DNA of 64,000 nt from Kluyvera ascorbata_C (lineage in GTDB: Bacteria; Pseudomonadota; Gammaproteobacteria; Enterobacterales; Enterobacteriaceae): positions 1-64,000 of the forward strand of contig NZ_JBIQOI010000014.1 of NCBI RefSeq assembly GCF_044197065.1. The letters are read 5' to 3'. Below the pieces are notes generated by a model, which saw only the letters and a list, made by a program, of their open reading frames with translations, ran no database searches and was not told the origin of the DNA. Position 1 is the first letter of the stretch; every line of letters begins with the position of its first letter. Of the stretch, positions 62,701-64,000 are shown piece by piece. Position numbers and translations under genes: made by a program.

Positions 62701-64000
62701 TATGGATGGCCTTAATCCGGTGCAGACGCTGGCTCCGATTATTGCCGACAACAACGGTAACTGGAGCTACACATTTACCACCGCGCTTTCTGATGGTAAC
62801 CATACGCTGACTGTGAAAGCGACTGACCCGGCAGGCAACACCGGACCGGCTTCTTTACCGTTCACCGTTAACGTAGATGCCACGCTACCGGGCGCCCCTT
62901 CCATCACCAATGTGACGGATCTCGGCAACTTGGCTGAAGGCGGCTTTACCAACGGTACGCTGCCAACCATCAGCGGTACTGCTGAACCTGGCAGCACGAT
63001 AACTATCTACAATGGGAGTACGCTGCTCGGTACCACCACCGCGTCCAATACCATTCCTGGCGCCTGGAGCTTTACCCCTTCTGGGGCCCTTGCTCCCGGG
63101 TTAATCAGCATTACCGCCACCGCAACCGATGCGGCAGGTAACACCGGTGCTGCATCAACGCCGCGAACCTTTACCATCGACACCACCGCGCCAAACGCGC
63201 CAACGCTCGTCAGCGTTTATGACGATCAGAGCAGCATTCCAGGCAATTTGACGTCTGGCGCGCTGACTCGAGATACCCAACCCACCTTTAGCGGCACAAC
63301 TGAAGCTAATGCCACCGTTAACCTCTATGATAACGGCACGCTAATCGGCTCCATGACCACCGATAGCTCCGGTAAGTGGAGCATCACACCGACACTCCCA
63401 CTGGGCCAGGGTAGCCATACCTTTACGTTAAGCGCCGTCGACCAGGCGGGTAACATCAGTGTGAAAACGGGCGGGTTCAACGTGGTCGTCGACTCGGTCG
63501 CGCCGCTGAAGCCGGTTATTCTGCAGGTTCTGGATGACAAAGACCCGGTACAGGGTCCCGTTCTGAACGGTCAGTTCACCAACGACAATACGCCAACGCT
63601 CAGCGGCACCGCTGAAGCCGGTGCAACGGTCAATATCTACGACGCCAACGGCAACCAGGTCGGCACGACCAAAGCCGATAGTCTGGGCGCCTGGAGCGTA
63701 ACGACCTCTCAACTAGGCGAGGGGACTCAGACGCTAAATGCCGTGGCTGTCGATGCTGCAGGCAACGTTGGATTGCCGTCCACCGGCTTTACCATCAACA
63801 TCGATACCGGTAAACCGAATCCTCCGATTATCGGTCTGGTCGTTGACGCCGTGGGTGGCGGTATCTTTGGTAACCTGGCGAGCGGCCAGACAACCAACGA
63901 TAATCGCCCTGTCATCAGCGGCAGCGCGGAGAAAAACAGTACCGTCAATATTTACGATGGCACGACGTTGGTTGCGACCACCACCGCAGATAGTCTGGGC
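56747..64000 (+). CDS. bapA: BapA-type giant biofilm adhesin, 5' part
   Basis: An open frame of 2418 codons running off the right edge with no stop. N terminus: BapA prefix-like domain (1-110; SIVKLNLERSEIASMARVNHDLVITLHSGE, NFYV, QLVLEDEHGALWWV), a hydrophobic stretch near 122-138 (WPWVLGGVAAVGAGVAIA) and a Gly/Ser linker. Then about 22 bacterial Ig-like repeats of ~100 residues, each with a D-T-x-A-P-x-x-P boundary, GTAE-GSTI and WS(I/Y)T elements. Such proteins are secreted whole by a type I system and mediate biofilm adhesion. The C-terminal part and T1SS genes should lie further right. Repeats differ in nucleotide sequence, so recombination is not obvious. Confidence 0.9.
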   Translation, partial: MRTSSIISRLTTVSTNVEGDVVTLNAPSIVKLNLERSEIASMARVNHDLVITLHSGEVITVKNFYVSTDGQTSQLVLEDEHGALWWVGDTEHAANFVEIASIDEILVAGSSHSAAGGAIWPWVLGGVAAVGAGVAIASGSGGGGHSDSSDNGGTQGKAPSTPTITSATGTVGTSTSTLPNNGWTASRKPGLSGTGEAGSTIHIKVDGTEIATVIVGKDGKWTLTLPSDLLDGSHTINVYATNGSGKSGDSGNFTLNIDGATPAAPGLDGIADNKAPNMGAITLGSQTNDTQPIISGTGKAGFTITLYQGTTVIGTAVVDSSGHWSIAPNKALSDGLHNDLTVTQTSKAGIEGGTLLIPAFTVDTLAPDQAIIATESVDGSQITGQAEKGSTVSIYDAQGKLLGTSTADINSGTFTITLHPAQTHGETLSAIVTDPAGNASKPTTFPAADTKFPSQPIIVSVDDDTAPNIGPVSNGGYTNDKTPTIRGTAEAGSFVTIYVNGIAMPLQDPADPNGNWYYEFTTPLPDGDYVFTATANNGIGSSGDSLSYTVNVDTDLPGLNNLLLDSKGQVLTGTTEAGSTVTVKDSNGATIGTGTADSKGAFTITLTTPQKNGETVTVLAEDKAGNIGPSTSFLAPDITPPGAPTGVTIASSGAVLTGFAEMGATITINDAKGNVIATGTANGPGGSFAIPLVPPLLNGEAVIVTASDHAPVPNVSAAASAIAPDITPPAIPDTVTVNTTGTAVSGHTDAGAIITVKDAGGATIGTGTADTSGQFTVTISPAQANGQTVSVTAADTAHNTSDPATAIAPDITAPNVPIITSVIDNVPEVVGPMQNGQTTNDPKPIITGTAEIDATIKIYDNGKPIAGTFTTDGKGGWIFAPSQPLDQGAHHLTITATDAAGNTSAASSFDLTVDTVSPLMPTITLVLDDVGSIIGPIADNGVTNDTLPTIRGTGEPGATIQLWDDTTLLKSDIVVSSSGTWSYTLTDALADASKHIFKVTSSDVNGNTTSFSNTWTINVDTQAPLAPTLNVTNNSIALLDGVATNVTSPTISGKGNAENDTVTVYDNGKLLGTGIVQSDGTWTITLKAPLGEGQHKLTAIESDPAGNPSPSTEFTLKIDTTAPDAPQILYADIEVNSTTTTQLVNGGLTKDQSPLLHGSAEPGSTITLYLNGQPFTTGTTITADAKTGAWSYEWPSSLPEGLNTITATSTDPAGNTSGISGVFSVNIDITKPIAVEPTITDSVSPIVGDITSGYTNDATPTFKGTGEVGSTIEITMKRVDELGNTLGTEKWTTTVGENGSWTYTPDVHQDGAYKISVIETDVAGNPSNPTSEISLTIDTQKPLAPAITLSVDPASIINGTSEPNAVINIYNGSNTAPIATTTANALGIWSITLTNPLPNGQYSLTATATDAAGNVSDASPPYSIDTIPLTIPVITAIMDDAGSISGPLDLKATQIVTDDTQLVITGTAKPGSTVILLDTNTLISTSVLVNPNGTWSITTAALSEGQHTFTATATMGGLPTAASNAIVVTVDTTPPTFIGTPAISTDGVTVSGFVSDSSLILNGITVTIKDAGGKVIGTGTTDALGHYSIQLTAAQTGGEQLSATAQDIAGNPSGSISFTGSSSGLPHLATIDQIYDDVANNIGPVLPGRSTNDTMPQLSGTTDIGSSVAVYIDSVKVGNATVDATGHWTYDITTPLTEASHTFAVQATNAVGTGAISAPITITVDLHAPDVPVIVNALNDIPGSLGSIQSGGLTNDARPTLVGTAEKNALITVSVDGKFLGTTTAAADGSWRFTPTSALDSTTHIFTATATDDAGNVQGSSLEYTITIDAIAPDAPTITLVQNDNGAPLVTIASGGATNDTRPLISGTAEKGSTVKIYDNGNLLATVTAGPDGSWSVPGTGLISTLSSGLHSLTATATDTAGNTSSLGQPYNITIDLQAPNAPTFTSVIDDVAGGIVGSLISGQLTNDSMPTLNGRAEAGATITIMDGLNPVQTLAPIIADNNGNWSYTFTTALSDGNHTLTVKATDPAGNTGPASLPFTVNVDATLPGAPSITNVTDLGNLAEGGFTNGTLPTISGTAEPGSTITIYNGSTLLGTTTASNTIPGAWSFTPSGALAPGLISITATATDAAGNTGAASTPRTFTIDTTAPNAPTLVSVYDDQSSIPGNLTSGALTRDTQPTFSGTTEANATVNLYDNGTLIGSMTTDSSGKWSITPTLPLGQGSHTFTLSAVDQAGNISVKTGGFNVVVDSVAPLKPVILQVLDDKDPVQGPVLNGQFTNDNTPTLSGTAEAGATVNIYDANGNQVGTTKADSLGAWSVTTSQLGEGTQTLNAVAVDAAGNVGLPSTGFTINIDTGKPNPPIIGLVVDAVGGGIFGNLASGQTTNDNRPVISGSAEKNSTVNIYDGTTLVATTTADSLG

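Noticed and set aside
56938..63948. Many minus-strand frames of 60-210 codons opposite the adhesin
   Set aside because: They repeat with the Ig-like modules and are low-complexity Val/Ser/Pro-rich reverse translations.
57240..64000. CRISPR array or simple tandem repeat
   Set aside because: The periodicity is about 300 nt, protein-level, with no exact short direct repeats.

Overview
The window comes from an enterobacterium close to Enterobacter, Lelliottia or Leclercia. The core genes follow the E. coli order clpB-pgeF-rluD-bamD-raiA-pheA-tyrA-aroF ... rplS-trmD-rimM-rpsP-ffh-ypjD-corB-grpE-nadK-recN-bamE-ratB-ratA-smpB, with near-identical proteins. Three features differ from E. coli K-12: an SMP-30/gluconolactonase-like gene sits between pheA and tyrA, a DUF2946 + PepSY membrane-protein pair sits where K-12 has yfiLRNB, and a giant BapA-type adhesin gene follows smpB where K-12 has ssrA.

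Layout. 1-180: rrn P1 promoter region, reading out of the window to the left. 226-5513: proteostasis and envelope genes (clpB with a sigma-32 promoter, pgeF-rluD, bamD). 5710-10853: raiA with a CRP site, then aromatic amino acid genes (pheL leader peptide and attenuator, pheA, tyrA, aroF with TyrR boxes). 10858-12910: PepSY/DUF2946 pair and the original rplS-operon terminator. 12934-44646: a P2/186-type prophage. 44633-46738: rpsP-rimM-trmD-rplS operon. 46859-55947: ffh, ypjD-corB, grpE, nadK, recN, bamE, ratAB, smpB. 55948-56746: AT-rich spacer. 56747 to the end: the adhesin, still open at the window edge.

The prophage looks complete. It has a 14-bp att core at the 3' end of rplS, paired GTGGACA integrase arm sites on both sides, int-cI opposed to cox-cII, early genes (fil, DUF5347, DUF2732, DUF5405), replication gene A, an SOS box, a cos site, and the full P2 late gene set Q-P // O-N-M-L-X-Y-K-lysB-lysC-R-S // V-W-J-I-H-G // FI-FII-E/E'-T-U-D-ogr. 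TGT-N12-ACA-like Ogr sites stand in front of the late operons. Integration separates the essential rplS operon from its terminator, and the phage end supplies a replacement.

The most unusual content is in the prophage accessory positions. (1) An AT-rich three-gene cassette lies between the replication block and cos, where P2 carries tin and old. It has a complete C5-cytosine methyltransferase facing a translationally coupled GHKL (MutL/MORC/Hsp90-like) ATPase and an unassigned Rossmann-like protein; I infer a restriction/anti-phage module. (2) Directly upstream of gene A, a 276-residue protein has the layout of tRNA-guanine transglycosylase/DpdA-type TIM barrels, suggesting a possible base-modification function. 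(3) The CI repressor carries two N-terminal CI DNA-binding domains in tandem. (4) A near-perfect LexA box precedes a 60-residue protein at the place of the 186 tum gene.
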